Assembly: GCF_052050035.1 (NCBI RefSeq)
Contig: NZ_CP189882.1
Span: 248,001-312,000, forward strand
DNA from: Symbiopectobacterium purcellii_A
GTDB lineage: Bacteria > Pseudomonadota > Gammaproteobacteria > Enterobacterales > Enterobacteriaceae
Reading direction: 5' to 3'
Length of the DNA stretch: 64,000 nucleotides
Shown here piece after piece: positions 19,189 through 28,599 of the stretch (positions within the stretch are counted from its first letter, which is position 1; the number at the start of each line of letters is the position of its first letter). A model generated the notes under the pieces. It did not search any database. It had not been told where the DNA came from and worked only from the letters and a program-made list of their open reading frames with translations. The position numbers and the translations under genes were made by a program.

Positions 19189-20209
19189 TTACACCATATG
19201 GACTGAGAACAAACTCTCTGTATCGCAACCCATCTCTCTTTTTTTGCTTTTTGCTTGTGCCCATTTATGCTCAATTGGGTTAAGATCTGGCGAATATGTA
19301 GGCAAATACTCCACCATATACCCTGCATCGATGATGACTTGTTGAATATTATGTTTTTTGTGAAAAGTGGCATTGTCCATCATGATTACACTGTTTTTAG
19401 GGAGTACTGGGATAAGGACTTGTGTGACCCAGGCATAGAAAACATCGCTGTTAATATTGATATCAAATAATCCGATAGCAAACAGCGTTGTGCCTAATAA
19501 AGCGCCGATAACATTTGTTCTTCCCCTAGCTCCCCAGTTCTTCAGGCCAAAACACCGTTGACCTTTTGGGGAATAGCCGTGAGTCCGTGGGGTATCGTGT
19601 GAAAAACCACTTTCATCAATAAAAACAATAGGTTTACCTTCTTTTTCATACTGTTGTTTTTTTTGTTGAAATCCCTGCCGGGCGTTTTCGTCGGCTTTCG
19701 GATGACGTAGAGTTTTTTTTATAGGTCAATCCCAGCTTTTTAAGCGCTTGCCAAATGGCCTTCTGACAAACGCCAAAACGCTCTGCACGTTCTTTTTGGT
19801 AAGCATCTGGATATTGTTCAACATCTTTTATCAACTCGGATTTATCGATCTTTCGCTGACGCGTGGTCGATGCTTTTGACTCTATTTGAGGCTTTGTTGA
19901 ATAATTTAACCGTTTGATTTACATCTTCTTTAGGTAGAATGCATGTACAGAGACTGTATTTTGTTAGAACGACAAATCAAGTAGTTAGCACAATAAAAAG
20001 CATTACGGCTGGAAAACTTAGTTGTTGAAGTGTTATAATAATTATGTAAATCAGCATGTTAAATTATTCAACAAAGCCTCTATTTGATTAATCCAACGCG
20101 ATACAGAGGCAGGGCCAATCCGAAATTGCTTCGCTGTTTCTCGGATACTCAACCCTTCGTTTTTCCGTGTAGATATCACTTTACGTCTAAAATCAATTGA
20201 ATAGCTCAT
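19189..20209 (-). pseudogene. IS630 transposase, interrupted (copy 5)
   Basis: Frame A starts at ATG 20209 but MITE B (19890-20078) splits it after SVSRWINQIE. Frame B with the full DDE domain is open to the stop at 19189. The A8 junction is unchanged. The interruption of the DNA-binding half should inactivate it. Confidence 0.85.
19890..20078 (+). repeat. MITE B copy 4 (divergent)
   Basis: 189 bp, target duplication tctatttga at 19881-19889 and 20079-20087. Several internal differences from the main group (for example catgtacagagactg) mark it as a separate sublineage. Confidence 0.94.
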
Positions 20210-20278
20210 TTAAATAATGTAATCAAAATTAAGTCGTTTAGCTATAGCATCCTCGGTTATCCGCGTAGAGAGAGAGCC

Positions 20279-20821
20279 ATGTTGAGCACACGCCGCCTGT
20301 TTTTTGCCTTGTCCTTACCCGATTCACTGGCGCAAACGCTGGTTCAATGGCGTGCCCAGCATTTTGCCCCGGAGGCGGGACGACCGGTCGCTGCCGCCAA
20401 TATGCATATGACCCTGGCCTTTTTGGGTGACGTGAGCGAGCAAAAAGAGCGTGCCCTTCGGCTGCTGGCCAACAGGATCCGCCAGCCCGCCTTTCAGTTA
20501 CAGCTTAACGACGCAGGCCAGTGGCCGCGCCCCGGTGTGGTGTGGCTGGGCTGTCGTCAGGCACCGCGCGGTTTGCTGCAATTGGCTGCGCTGCTGCGAT
20601 CTCAAGCGGCACGCAGCGGTTGCTACCAAAGCCCGCAACCCTATCACCCGCATATCACACTGTTGCGCGGTGCCACGCGCCCCGTGGCGCTTCCCACTGC
20701 CCATTTTGACTGGACGTTATCTGCCGAGCGCTTTGCCCTGTATGAATCTCGCTGGGAACAGGGAAAAACCCGCTATCAACAGGTCGCAGAATGGCCGTTA
20801 ACCCACCATAACGCAGGATAA
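20279..20821 (+). CDS. thpR: RNA 2',3'-cyclic phosphodiesterase (ThpR/LigT)
   Basis: A 180-residue member of the 2H phosphoesterase family. Both catalytic motifs are present: HMTLAFLG near residue 43 and HPHITLLRG near residue 125. The family opens 2',3'-cyclic phosphate RNA ends and can join tRNA halves in vitro. A purine-rich ribosome binding site (agagagagag) precedes ATG 20279. It is followed after 4 bp by sfsA, so they are probably cotranscribed. IS630 copy 5 ends 32 bp before the start, so the native promoter has probably been replaced or lost. Confidence 0.93.
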   Translation: MLSTRRLFFALSLPDSLAQTLVQWRAQHFAPEAGRPVAAANMHMTLAFLGDVSEQKERALRLLANRIRQPAFQLQLNDAGQWPRPGVVWLGCRQAPRGLLQLAALLRSQAARSGCYQSPQPYHPHITLLRGATRPVALPTAHFDWTLSAERFALYESRWEQGKTRYQQVAEWPLTHHNAG

Positions 20822-20825
20822 CCGG

Positions 20826-21557
20826 ATGAACTTTACACCACCGCTCAAACCGGCACGGTTGATTAAGCGTTACAAACGCTTCTTTGCCGATGTGGTTACG
20901 CCCGAAGGAGAAACCTTTACGCTGCACTGTGCCAATACCGGTGCAATGACGGGGTGCGCCACGCCGGGTGATACGGTGTGGTACTCCACCTCGGATAATC
21001 CCAAGCGTAAATACGCGCACAGTTGGGAACTGACAGAAACAGCACAGGGGCATTGGATTTGTGTCAATACGCTACGCGCCAATCATCTGGTGCATGAAGC
21101 GCTGCTGGCACAACGCATTCCTGAGTTGGCTGGCTACCGCCAGATCACCCCTGAAGTGAAATACGGCACGGAGAACAGCCGTATTGACCTGCTGTTACAG
21201 GCACCGGGGCAGATTAACTGCTATATTGAGGTGAAGTCAGTTACATTATTGCAACAAACACCGTTGCATATGCCGCCTCACCAGGGATTTTTTCCCGACG
21301 CCGTGACGCTGCGTGGACAAAAGCACCTGCGCGAATTGATGCAGGTAGCCGAAAATGGCGAACGTGCAGTGCTGTTTTTCGCAGTTCTGCACTCTGGTAT
21401 CGCCGAGGTTGCGCCTGCACACCACATCGATGCCCGCTATGCAGAATTATTTTGCGAAGCGCGGCAAAAGGGGGTTGAAATTTTTTGCTATGGCACCACA
21501 TTATGCCCTGACGGTATTACGCTCACGTACCCGTTGCCGTTAACCGTAACGCGATAA
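20826..21557 (+). CDS. sfsA: SfsA, nuclease-like DNA-binding protein
   Basis: 243 residues, slightly longer than E. coli SfsA (234). It has an N-terminal OB-like region (FFADVVTPEGETFTLHCANT) and a C-terminal PD-(D/E)XK-like nuclease fold with ENSRIDLLL and CYIEVKSVTL. It was first described as a sugar fermentation stimulator that binds DNA; its true function is uncertain. It follows thpR directly and precedes dksA, as in E. coli. Confidence 0.93.
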   Translation: MNFTPPLKPARLIKRYKRFFADVVTPEGETFTLHCANTGAMTGCATPGDTVWYSTSDNPKRKYAHSWELTETAQGHWICVNTLRANHLVHEALLAQRIPELAGYRQITPEVKYGTENSRIDLLLQAPGQINCYIEVKSVTLLQQTPLHMPPHQGFFPDAVTLRGQKHLRELMQVAENGERAVLFFAVLHSGIAEVAPAHHIDARYAELFCEARQKGVEIFCYGTTLCPDGITLTYPLPLTVTR

Positions 21558-21737
21558 AGACGGTAGGTGTCTTTACCTGTTGTTTATTATCGGATGTGAC
21601 GACGAGGTTCCTGGCACCTTATCAGGCCTGTGACAGGAATTATTGCCAACCCCATTTCCATCTGCTATTTACAGCGGCCTGTTTTTCTCCCCCCTTAGGG
21701 ATCGATAGTGCGTGTCGTGTTATGTAGGAGAAGCAAC

Positions 21738-22193
21738 ATGCAAGAAGAGCAAAACCGTAAGACATCTTCTCTGAGCATTCTCGCAATTGCCGGAGTGGAG
21801 CCGTACCAGGAAAAGCCGGGCGAAGAGTACATGAACGACGCCCAATTGGCTCATTTCAAGCGTATTCTTGAAGCATGGCGCAATCAACTCAGGGATGAAG
21901 TGGATCGCACCGTTTCCCATATGCGCGATGAAGCAGCCAACTTCCCTGATCCGGTCGATCGCGCCGCACAGGAAGAAGAGTTCAGTCTAGAACTGCGTAA
22001 CCGTGATCGAGAACGCAAGCTGATCAAAAAGATTTCCAAAACACTACAGAAAATCGAAGACGAGGACTTCGGCTACTGTGATTCTTGTGGTGTTGAAATT
22101 GGTATCCGTCGCCTGGAAGCGCGTCCTACCGCCGATTTATGCATTGACTGCAAAACACTGGCGGAAATCCGCGAAAAACAGATGGCGGGATAA
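21738..22193 (+). CDS. dksA: RNA polymerase-binding regulator DksA
   Basis: 151 residues, the standard length. ATG 21738 is chosen over the upstream in-frame start because AGGAG lies at 21726-21730 and the protein then matches E. coli DksA from its first residues. The coiled-coil tip motif FPDPVDRAAQEEE carries the acidic pair needed in the secondary channel. The zinc-finger cysteines CDSC and CIDC are intact. It works with ppGpp to repress rRNA promoters and activate amino-acid genes. Confidence 0.97.
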   Translation: MQEEQNRKTSSLSILAIAGVEPYQEKPGEEYMNDAQLAHFKRILEAWRNQLRDEVDRTVSHMRDEAANFPDPVDRAAQEEEFSLELRNRDRERKLIKKISKTLQKIEDEDFGYCDSCGVEIGIRRLEARPTADLCIDCKTLAEIREKQMAG

Positions 22194-22202
22194 TCTCACA
22201 GT

Positions 22203-22233
22203 AGGGCGGAAAAGCTGTTCCGCTTTACGTTTT
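22203..22233 (+). terminator. Possible terminator after dksA
   Basis: The stem gcggaa / ttccgc around aagctg is followed by ttacgttttt. It is a short hairpin with a partial T-run between dksA and gluQ, where read-through would be plausible. Confidence 0.5.
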
Positions 22234-22273
22234 TGCCATAGCGTCATCTCCCGGCACCGAATGCGGGAGTGAC

Positions 22274-23152
22274 ATGCAGGCCTTGTTCACCCCTATGCCT
22301 GATACCCATCGTTATACCGGCCGTTTTGCCCCATCGCCTTCCGGCGATCTTCATTTTGGTTCTCTGATCGCTGCATTAGGCAGCTATCTACAGGCACGCG
22401 CCCATGGCGGCCGTTGGCTGGTGCGCATTGAAGACATCGATCCGCCACGCGAAGTTGCTGGTGCGGCAAGCCGCATTCTTTCACAGTTGGAACACTACGG
22501 TTTGCAATGGGATGGCTCAGTGCTTTATCAGTCCCAACGGCATGCGCGTTATCTGGAAGTGCTGGCCGCACTGAAAGCCCGCCATCAGTGCTACTACTGC
22601 GATTGCACACGCCAACGCATTCATTCACTGGGCGGACAGTATGATGGCCATTGCCGTACGCGCCAATTGGGCTCCGCCCGCGCTGCGCTGCGTTTGCGCC
22701 AAGACAACCCGGTATTGCACTTTCACGACAGGCTGCGCGGAGAGCTGTATGCCGACCCGGCGCTGGCGCAGGAAGATTTTATCATTCACCGCCGCGATGG
22801 ATTATTCGCCTATAATCTTGCCGTTGTGGTGGATGACCACGATCAAGGGGTAACGGAAATTGTGCGCGGCGCAGATCTGATCGCCCCCACAGTCCGGCAG
22901 ATCGCACTCTATCAACAGCTAGGCTATCCGGTGCCGGATTACATCCATTTACCGCTGGCGCTCAACGCGCAGGGAAATAAGCTTTCCAAGCAGAACCACG
23001 CGCCTGCACTACCGGATGGCGATCCGCGTCCGGTACTGTTAAGCGCGCTGCGCTTTCTGAATCAACCGGTGCCGGCGCATTGGCAGGATATGGCGTTACC
23101 GCTCCTTTTACAGTGGGCCGTTAACCATTTGTCACTTGCGTCTATAGCCTAA
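22274..23152 (+). CDS. gluQ: Glutamyl-Q tRNA(Asp) synthetase
   Basis: 292 residues, a truncated GluRS paralogue that adds glutamate to queuosine in tRNA-Asp. It has the class I signature PSPSGDLHFGS (HIGH region) and NKLSKQNHA in place of KMSKS. A zinc site is formed by CYYCDC and a later CR. Starting at ATG 22274 gives a few more residues than E. coli; an in-frame ATG encoding MPDTHRY is the alternative start. It lies downstream of dksA as in E. coli. The tRNA-Asp gene that would be its substrate is at 34365. Confidence 0.94.
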   Translation: MQALFTPMPDTHRYTGRFAPSPSGDLHFGSLIAALGSYLQARAHGGRWLVRIEDIDPPREVAGAASRILSQLEHYGLQWDGSVLYQSQRHARYLEVLAALKARHQCYYCDCTRQRIHSLGGQYDGHCRTRQLGSARAALRLRQDNPVLHFHDRLRGELYADPALAQEDFIIHRRDGLFAYNLAVVVDDHDQGVTEIVRGADLIAPTVRQIALYQQLGYPVPDYIHLPLALNAQGNKLSKQNHAPALPDGDPRPVLLSALRFLNQPVPAHWQDMALPLLLQWAVNHLSLASIA

Positions 23153-23308
23153 ATTCGTCGAGTGGCAGGAAGGCGGCAAACCCGTGACAAATCGGCCGGA
23201 AGCAGATTTGAATGCCGCGTGCGGCGGCCTCATAAGAGGTGATGTCCTGGGATGGGCCGAATAATGAGCGTCGCCAACGCACCTGCGGCATGAAGTATGG
23301 CGGAGATA
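23150..23308. repeat. Intergenic palindromic repeat, copy R1 (degenerate)
   Basis: It starts at the gluQ stop with AATTCGTCGAGTGGCAGGAA and ends near CACCTGCGGCATGAAGTATG. It aligns with R2 (26319) and R3 (60912) but is shorter and more diverged. The outer arms are imperfect inverted repeats. Confidence 0.65.
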
Positions 23309-23434
23309 TCCCGTTAATCGGAGCATCCGATGTGGCTGAGGCAACATCGGCATTCTCAAAGGTGGCGCGGTGAGCTATGATTAGCCGCTATTTTTTGTTG
23401 TACCGTTATTTTTTCATCACTATCGAGGTGTACC

Positions 23435-24838
23435 ATCTTTACCCGAGTCGCTAATTTCTGTCGCAAGGTACTCAGCCGCGACAATGACGTGGCCACCGCG
23501 GAGCCCGTGCGTCAGGCCATGACCGTGATTCCGCGCGACCAGCATACCCTTTCGCGCAGTGATATCAGCGAAAATGCGCTGAAGGTACTCTATCGCCTGA
23601 ACAAATCAGGCTATGAAGCCTATCTGGTTGGCGGCGGCGTCAGAGATCTGCTGCTGGGGAAAAAGCCAAAAGATTTCGATATCACCACCAATGCGACGCC
23701 GGAGCAGGTGCGTAAATTATTTCGCAATTGCCGCTTGGTTGGCCGCCGCTTCCGTCTCGCTCACGTGATGTTTGGTCCTGAAGTGATTGAAGTCGCGACC
23801 TTTCGCGGTCATCACGAGCAGCATCAGGAGCAGCAGCTAAAAACCACCTCTCAGCAAGCCCAGAGCGGCATGCTGTTACGTGATAATATTTTCGGCAGCA
23901 TTGAAGAAGATGCGCAACGTCGCGATTTCTCCATTAATAGCCTCTATTACAGCGTCGCCGACTTCAGCGTGCGTGATTACACCGGCGGGTTGAACGATCT
24001 GCGCCAAGGGGTGATCCGGTTGATTGGCGATCCGGAAACCCGCTATCGGGAAGATCCGGTACGCATGCTGCGCGCCGTGCGTTTCGCCGCCAAACTGAAC
24101 ATGACCATCAGCCCGGAAACTGCCGAGCCGATTCCGCGTCTGGCGACATTGCTGCACGATATCCCCGCCGCACGCTTGTTTGAGGAATCGTTGAAGCTGT
24201 TGCAAGCGGGTTACGGTTACCCGACGTACCGTTTGCTGTGCGAATACCAACTGTTTCAGCCGCTGTTCCCACTGATCAGCCGCCATTTTACGCCTAACAG
24301 CGATAGCCATCTGGAAAAAATGGTGGCGCTGGTGTTAAAGAACACCGACCAGCGGCTGCAAAATGACATGCGCGTTAACCCGGCATTTTTGTTTGCCGCC
24401 ATGCTGTGGTATCCGTTGATCGAGCATGCACAGAAACTGGCGCAAGAAAGTGGATTAACCTACTTCGACTCCTTCGCACTGGCCATGAACGATATTCTGG
24501 ACGAACAGTGCCGCTCCCTTGCCATTCCTAAACGCATCACCTCGTTAGTGCGTGATATCTGGCAGTTGCAGTTGCGCCTGTCGCGCCGTCAGGGCAAACG
24601 CGCCTACAAGCTGATGGAGCACCCGAAATTCCGTGCTGCCTACGATTTGTTGAGCCTGCGCGCCGAAATAGAGCGTCAGCCAGAGTTGCAACGTCTCTCT
24701 CAATGGTGGGGAGAATTTCAGGTCGCCACGCTGCCGCGCCAGCAAGCCATGCTCAGCACGCTGGACGATGGCCCTACGCCTCATCGCCATTCCCGACGCC
24801 GTAAGCCGAGTGCGCCGCGCCGAGAAAGAACCTCGTGA
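23435..24838 (+). CDS. pcnB: Poly(A) polymerase I, likely AUC start
   Basis: It polyadenylates RNA 3' ends and promotes decay. Homology to E. coli PcnB begins at FTRVANFCRKVLSR, 18 codons upstream of the first GTG (23489). The codon at the matching start is ATC (23435), preceded by GAGGTG at 23425-23430 with good spacing. E. coli pcnB is known to use AUU here, so a rare start is likely conserved. Nucleotidyltransferase motifs GGGVRDLLLGKKPKDFD and RRDFSINSLYY are present, with the basic C-terminal tail. 467 residues. Confidence 0.92.
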   Translation: MFTRVANFCRKVLSRDNDVATAEPVRQAMTVIPRDQHTLSRSDISENALKVLYRLNKSGYEAYLVGGGVRDLLLGKKPKDFDITTNATPEQVRKLFRNCRLVGRRFRLAHVMFGPEVIEVATFRGHHEQHQEQQLKTTSQQAQSGMLLRDNIFGSIEEDAQRRDFSINSLYYSVADFSVRDYTGGLNDLRQGVIRLIGDPETRYREDPVRMLRAVRFAAKLNMTISPETAEPIPRLATLLHDIPAARLFEESLKLLQAGYGYPTYRLLCEYQLFQPLFPLISRHFTPNSDSHLEKMVALVLKNTDQRLQNDMRVNPAFLFAAMLWYPLIEHAQKLAQESGLTYFDSFALAMNDILDEQCRSLAIPKRITSLVRDIWQLQLRLSRRQGKRAYKLMEHPKFRAAYDLLSLRAEIERQPELQRLSQWWGEFQVATLPRQQAMLSTLDDGPTPHRHSRRRKPSAPRRERTS

Positions 24839-25326
24839 CACGCGTTTATCTGGCGCTGGGTAGCAACATGGCGCATCCGCTACAGCAGGTTAACTCCGCG
24901 CTGGCGGCGCTGGATACGGTGCCACACACCCGCGTGCTGTGCTGCTCACCGTTTTATCGCAGCCGTCCGTTGGGTCCGCAAGATCAGCCCGACTATCTCA
25001 ATGCCGTGGTGACATTGGACACCACGCTCGCGCCGGAAATTCTGCTCGATCACACCCAAGCCATTGAGCAGCAGCATGGCCGCGAACGCAAAGCGCACCG
25101 CTGGGGGCAGCGCACGCTAGATCTGGATATTCTGCTGTATGGCAATGAAACCCTGCACACCCCGCGTTTAACCGTGCCTCACTACGACATGAAAAACCGG
25201 GAATTCATGTTGTACCCGCTGGCCGATATCGCCCCGGATTTGCACTTTCCTGACGGTGAAGCACTGGCATTGCGCCTGTCTGCCGTGCCACGCAATGGTA
25301 TGACGCTGTGGGATGCGCAAGACTGA
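24835..25326 (+). CDS. folK: 6-hydroxymethyl-7,8-dihydropterin pyrophosphokinase
   Basis: Folate synthesis enzyme of 163 residues. It starts at GTG 24835, overlapping the pcnB stop (GTGA), which implies translational coupling. Motifs YLALGSN, FYRSRPLGPQDQPDYLNAV and the HPPK signature RWGQRTLDLDILLYG are intact. Confidence 0.95.
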   Translation: MTRVYLALGSNMAHPLQQVNSALAALDTVPHTRVLCCSPFYRSRPLGPQDQPDYLNAVVTLDTTLAPEILLDHTQAIEQQHGRERKAHRWGQRTLDLDILLYGNETLHTPRLTVPHYDMKNREFMLYPLADIAPDLHFPDGEALALRLSAVPRNGMTLWDAQD

Positions 25327-25439
25327 TATCCCTTACGTCGCATTTCCCCCCTTCAACGACTATGCCTTAAGGGACTATGCCTTAAGGCAGGCTTCCTTTA
25401 AGATGCTCTCCTGACTTTTTCGATTCTGGGAGGCTGCCA

Positions 25440-26234
25440 ATGAAACCGACAACCCTGACCTACCTACGCAAGTGTAAGCAGGAGAAGCTTAAATTCGCGA
25501 CCATTACCGCTTATGACGCCAGTTTTGCCCGCTTATTCTACGACAATGGCATTCGAGTGATGCTGGTAGGGGATGCGCTGGGCATGACGTTACAAGGCCA
25601 TGATTCCACGCTGCCAGTCACTGTCAGTGACATTGCCTATCACACCCGCTGCGTACGGCGCGGTGCCCCTCTATGTCTACTGCTTGCCGACCTGCCGTTT
25701 ATGGCTTATACCACGCCAGAGCAAACATTTACTAACGCGGCGGAAGTGATGCGCGCCGGTGCCAACATGGTAAAACTGGAAGGCGGCCAATGGATTTCTC
25801 CCACGGTGAAGATGCTGACCGAGCGCGCGGTGCCGGTATGTGGCCATCTGGGATTAACACCGCAATCGGTGAATATTTTCGGCGGCTACAAAGTTCAGGG
25901 ACGCGATGAGGCTGCGGCGGCGCAATTGCTGGATGACGCGTTAGCGCTGGAGGCGGCGGGAGCCCAACTTTTGGTGTTGGAATGCGTGCCCGTGCCGCTG
26001 GCCCAGCGTGTCACCGAGGCATTGTCGATCCCGGTTATCGGCATTGGCGCAGGTAACGTCACCGATGGTCAAATTCTGGTGATGCACGATGCGTTCGGCA
26101 TCACCGGCGAGAACACGCCCAAATTTGCCAAAAACTTTTTGGCACAAAGCGCCGACATCCCCGCCGCCGCGCGTCTTTATGTGCAGGAAGTTGAGCAGGG
26201 ACTTTACCCTGCCGAGGAACATTCGTTCCGTTAA
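25440..26234 (+). CDS. panB: 3-methyl-2-oxobutanoate hydroxymethyltransferase
   Basis: First committed step of pantothenate synthesis (ketopantoate formation). 264 residues, the same length as E. coli PanB. Signature stretches: MLVGDALGMTLQGHDSTLPV and VCGHLGLTPQSVN. A ribosome binding site (gggagg) precedes ATG 25440. It is separated from panC by a 290-bp gap holding repeat R2, so the usual tight pan operon spacing is opened. Confidence 0.96.
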   Translation: MKPTTLTYLRKCKQEKLKFATITAYDASFARLFYDNGIRVMLVGDALGMTLQGHDSTLPVTVSDIAYHTRCVRRGAPLCLLLADLPFMAYTTPEQTFTNAAEVMRAGANMVKLEGGQWISPTVKMLTERAVPVCGHLGLTPQSVNIFGGYKVQGRDEAAAAQLLDDALALEAAGAQLLVLECVPVPLAQRVTEALSIPVIGIGAGNVTDGQILVMHDAFGITGENTPKFAKNFLAQSADIPAAARLYVQEVEQGLYPAEEHSFR

Positions 26235-26318
26235 ATTAACGTTTTCGCTACCTGCCGAGCGGTTGGCCACAGGTAGTCACTACCACAGCAGATATTGCAA
26301 ACATAATGAACATTGCCC

Positions 26319-26510
26319 TAAATAATTCGAGTTGCAGGAAGGCGGCAAGTGAAGGACAAATCTGTCTGGAACAGATTTGAACAGCGCCTGCGCTCGCCCG
26401 CAGGGTAAATCTCAGGGATGAGATTCATTTATCCCGATGCGCTTACTCAGGTAAGTGATTCGGATGAGTGAGCGCAGCCAACGCATCTGCAACGTGAAGG
26501 ATGACGGGTA
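26319..26510. repeat. Intergenic palindromic repeat, copy R2
   Basis: It begins TAAATAATTCGAGTTGCAGG and ends CGTGAAGGATGACGGGTA. The arms pair as TTCGAGTTGCAG with the inverse of CTGCAACGTGAA. Inner pieces caaatctgtctggaacagatttg also form a hairpin. It is inserted between panB and panC. Confidence 0.8.
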
Positions 26511-26525
26511 CAAAGGAGCAAGACC

Positions 26526-27380
26526 GTGTTGATTCTTGAAACCCCTTTGCTATTACGCCGTGAGATTCGCCGCTGGCGTCAAGAGGGGAAACGCATTGCA
26601 TTGGTGCCCACCATGGGCAATCTGCATGACGGACACATGACGCTGGTAGACGAGGCGCGGGCACGCGCCGATATCGTTATTGTCTCCATTTTCGTCAACC
26701 CGATGCAGTTCGATAAACCCGACGATCTGAAACGTTATCCACGCACCTTGCAAGAGGATTGCGAAAAGTTAACCCGCCGTAACGTGGATCTGGTGTTTGC
26801 ACCTTCGCCAGAGGCGGTCTATCCGCATGGGCTGGGCCAGCAAACGTTTGTCGAGGTACCGGGGCTGTCTGCCATGCTGGAAGGCGCCAGCCGTCCGGGC
26901 CATTTTCGCGGTGTGGCAACCATTGTCAGCAAGCTGTTTAACATGGTACAACCCGATATCGCCTGCTTTGGTGAAAAGGATTACCAGCAGCTAGCGCTGA
27001 TTCGCCAAATGGTACGCGACATGGGCTACGACATTGATATCGTCGGTGTGCCGATTGTTCGCGCACCGGACGGGCTGGCACTGAGTTCGCGCAACGGTTA
27101 TCTTAGTCCGGAAGAGCGCCAGTCGGCGCCCGCGCTAAAACGCATCATGGATCAGATGGTTGATCAACTCAGCAACGGCGATCGTCAGCTTGAGGAGATA
27201 GTCACCCGTGCCGCAGAAGAGTTACGCGAAGCCGGGTTCACGCCCGATGAGCTCTACATTCGTGATGCGGATACGCTGCAAGAACTGACCGTAGCCAGCA
27301 CGCGGGCGGTGTTATTGATGGCAGCCTGGCTGGGTAAGGCCCGCTTGATTGATAATCAGCAGGTCGTTCTGGTCGATTGA
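26526..27380 (+). CDS. panC: Pantothenate synthetase
   Basis: Joins pantoate and beta-alanine. 284 residues. GTG start at 26526 after AAGGAG. The HIGH-like motif NLHDGHM and the KMSKS-like LSSRNGYL are present, with PDIACFGEKDYQQL between them. panD follows within 35 bp. Confidence 0.96.
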   Translation: MLILETPLLLRREIRRWRQEGKRIALVPTMGNLHDGHMTLVDEARARADIVIVSIFVNPMQFDKPDDLKRYPRTLQEDCEKLTRRNVDLVFAPSPEAVYPHGLGQQTFVEVPGLSAMLEGASRPGHFRGVATIVSKLFNMVQPDIACFGEKDYQQLALIRQMVRDMGYDIDIVGVPIVRAPDGLALSSRNGYLSPEERQSAPALKRIMDQMVDQLSNGDRQLEEIVTRAAEELREAGFTPDELYIRDADTLQELTVASTRAVLLMAAWLGKARLIDNQQVVLVD

Positions 27381-27414
27381 CTGGCATGACAGACATTAAC
27401 TGAGGTAACCGACA

Positions 27415-27795
27415 GTGATACGCACCATGCTACAAGGTAAGCTGCACCGGGTAAAAGTCACCCAGGCAGATCTCCACTATGAAGGCTCCTGCGCCATCGA
27501 TCAGGATTTCATGGATGCAGCGGGCATTCTGGAATACGAAGCCATCGATATCTACAACGTGGATAACGGAGCGCGTTTCTCTACCTATGCCATTGCGGCA
27601 GAAAGAGGATCACGCATTATTTCTGTCAACGGGGCGGCGGCACGCTGCGCCTGCGTTGGTGACAAACTGATTATCTGCTCCTATGTACAGATGTCAGACG
27701 AAGAAGCACGCACGCACCACCCGAAAGTCGCCTATTTCTCCGGCGATAATCTGATGTCGCGCCAGGCGAAGGCGATTCCGGTTCAGGTCGCCTAA
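27415..27795 (+). CDS. panD: Aspartate 1-decarboxylase
   Basis: A 126-residue proenzyme making beta-alanine. It starts at GTG 27415 (MIRTMLQGKLHRVKV). The self-cleavage site YEGS gives the pyruvoyl group at Ser25. It completes the panBCD pathway and is followed at once by a terminator. Confidence 0.96.
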   Translation: MIRTMLQGKLHRVKVTQADLHYEGSCAIDQDFMDAAGILEYEAIDIYNVDNGARFSTYAIAAERGSRIISVNGAAARCACVGDKLIICSYVQMSDEEARTHHPKVAYFSGDNLMSRQAKAIPVQVA

Positions 27796-27800
27796 AAGCT

Positions 27801-27828
27801 ACGGGGCCAGTAGGCCCCGTTTTTTTTA
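27801..27828 (+). terminator. Rho-independent terminator after panD
   Basis: ACGGGGCC-agta-GGCCCCGT followed by eight T residues. It separates panD from the convergent yadH. Confidence 0.93.
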
Positions 27829-28599
27829 TCAACTCCGCAGACCACGTCCGCTTTCAATCAGCCACCACGCCAGCACATAAAATACCAGAATAAACACCGA
27901 CAACACCGTCATGGTGAAGGCTAGCGGTACATCCTGAATACCGAGAAAACCAAAGCGTAAGCCGCTTATCATGTACACCACGGGGTTGAGCTTGGACACC
28001 GCTTGCCAAAATGGCGGCAGCAGCGTCAACGAATAAAACACGCCGCCAAGGTAGGTTAACGGCGTTAGCACAAACGTCGGAATAAGGCTGATGTCATCAA
28101 AGGTTTTGGCAAATACCGCATTGAGCAATCCGGCCAGCGAGAACAGTACCGCGGTCAGCAACAGCGTCACCACCACCACCCACCAGGCATGCACATGCAG
28201 CGGAACAAAAAACAGCGACACCGCCGTGACCAGCACGCCGACACATACGCCACGGGCTACCCCGCCCCCCACGTAACCGGCAATAATGATGTGTGTCGGA
28301 ACGGGCGCCACCAGCAGTTCTTCAATATTGCGCTGGAATTTGGCACTGAAGAAAGATGCTGCGACGTTGGCATAGGCATTGGTGATCACCGACATCATGA
28401 TGAGCCCAGGCACGATAAACTGCATGTAATCGAAACCGTGCATTTCGCCAATACGGGAGCCAATCAGGCTACCGAAGATAATGAAATAGAGCGTCATGGT
28501 GATCACTGGCGGCACCAGCGTTTGTATCCAGATACGACTGAAGCGGTTGATCTCTTTGGTCCAGATACTTTTCAAGGCGACCCAATATAACTGCGTCAT
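27829..28599 (-). CDS. yadH: ABC-2 type transporter permease YadH
   Basis: 256 residues with six predicted membrane segments of the ABC-2 family. The signature loop LTPLTYLGGVFYSLTLLPPF precedes the last helices. The partner ATPase YadG overlaps its start by 4 bp. The transported substrate is unknown. Confidence 0.93.
   Translation of the reverse strand: MTQLYWVALKSIWTKEINRFSRIWIQTLVPPVITMTLYFIIFGSLIGSRIGEMHGFDYMQFIVPGLIMMSVITNAYANVAASFFSAKFQRNIEELLVAPVPTHIIIAGYVGGGVARGVCVGVLVTAVSLFFVPLHVHAWWVVVVTLLLTAVLFSLAGLLNAVFAKTFDDISLIPTFVLTPLTYLGGVFYSLTLLPPFWQAVSKLNPVVYMISGLRFGFLGIQDVPLAFTMTVLSVFILVFYVLAWWLIESGRGLRS

Larger units (their letters stand above)
19165..20246 (-). mobile_element. IS630 copy 5 with MITE B inside
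   Basis: Both ends are complete with TA. Subtracting the MITE B and its duplicated 9 bp gives 884 bp. It sits between divergent hrpB and thpR. Both flanks are consistent with normal upstream DNA, so this is probably a simple insertion. Confidence 0.93.

Noticed and set aside
25358..25390. Direct repeat of actatgccttaaggg upstream of panB as an operator
   Set aside because: Two adjacent copies are visible but match no regulator site I know; they may be a small local duplication.
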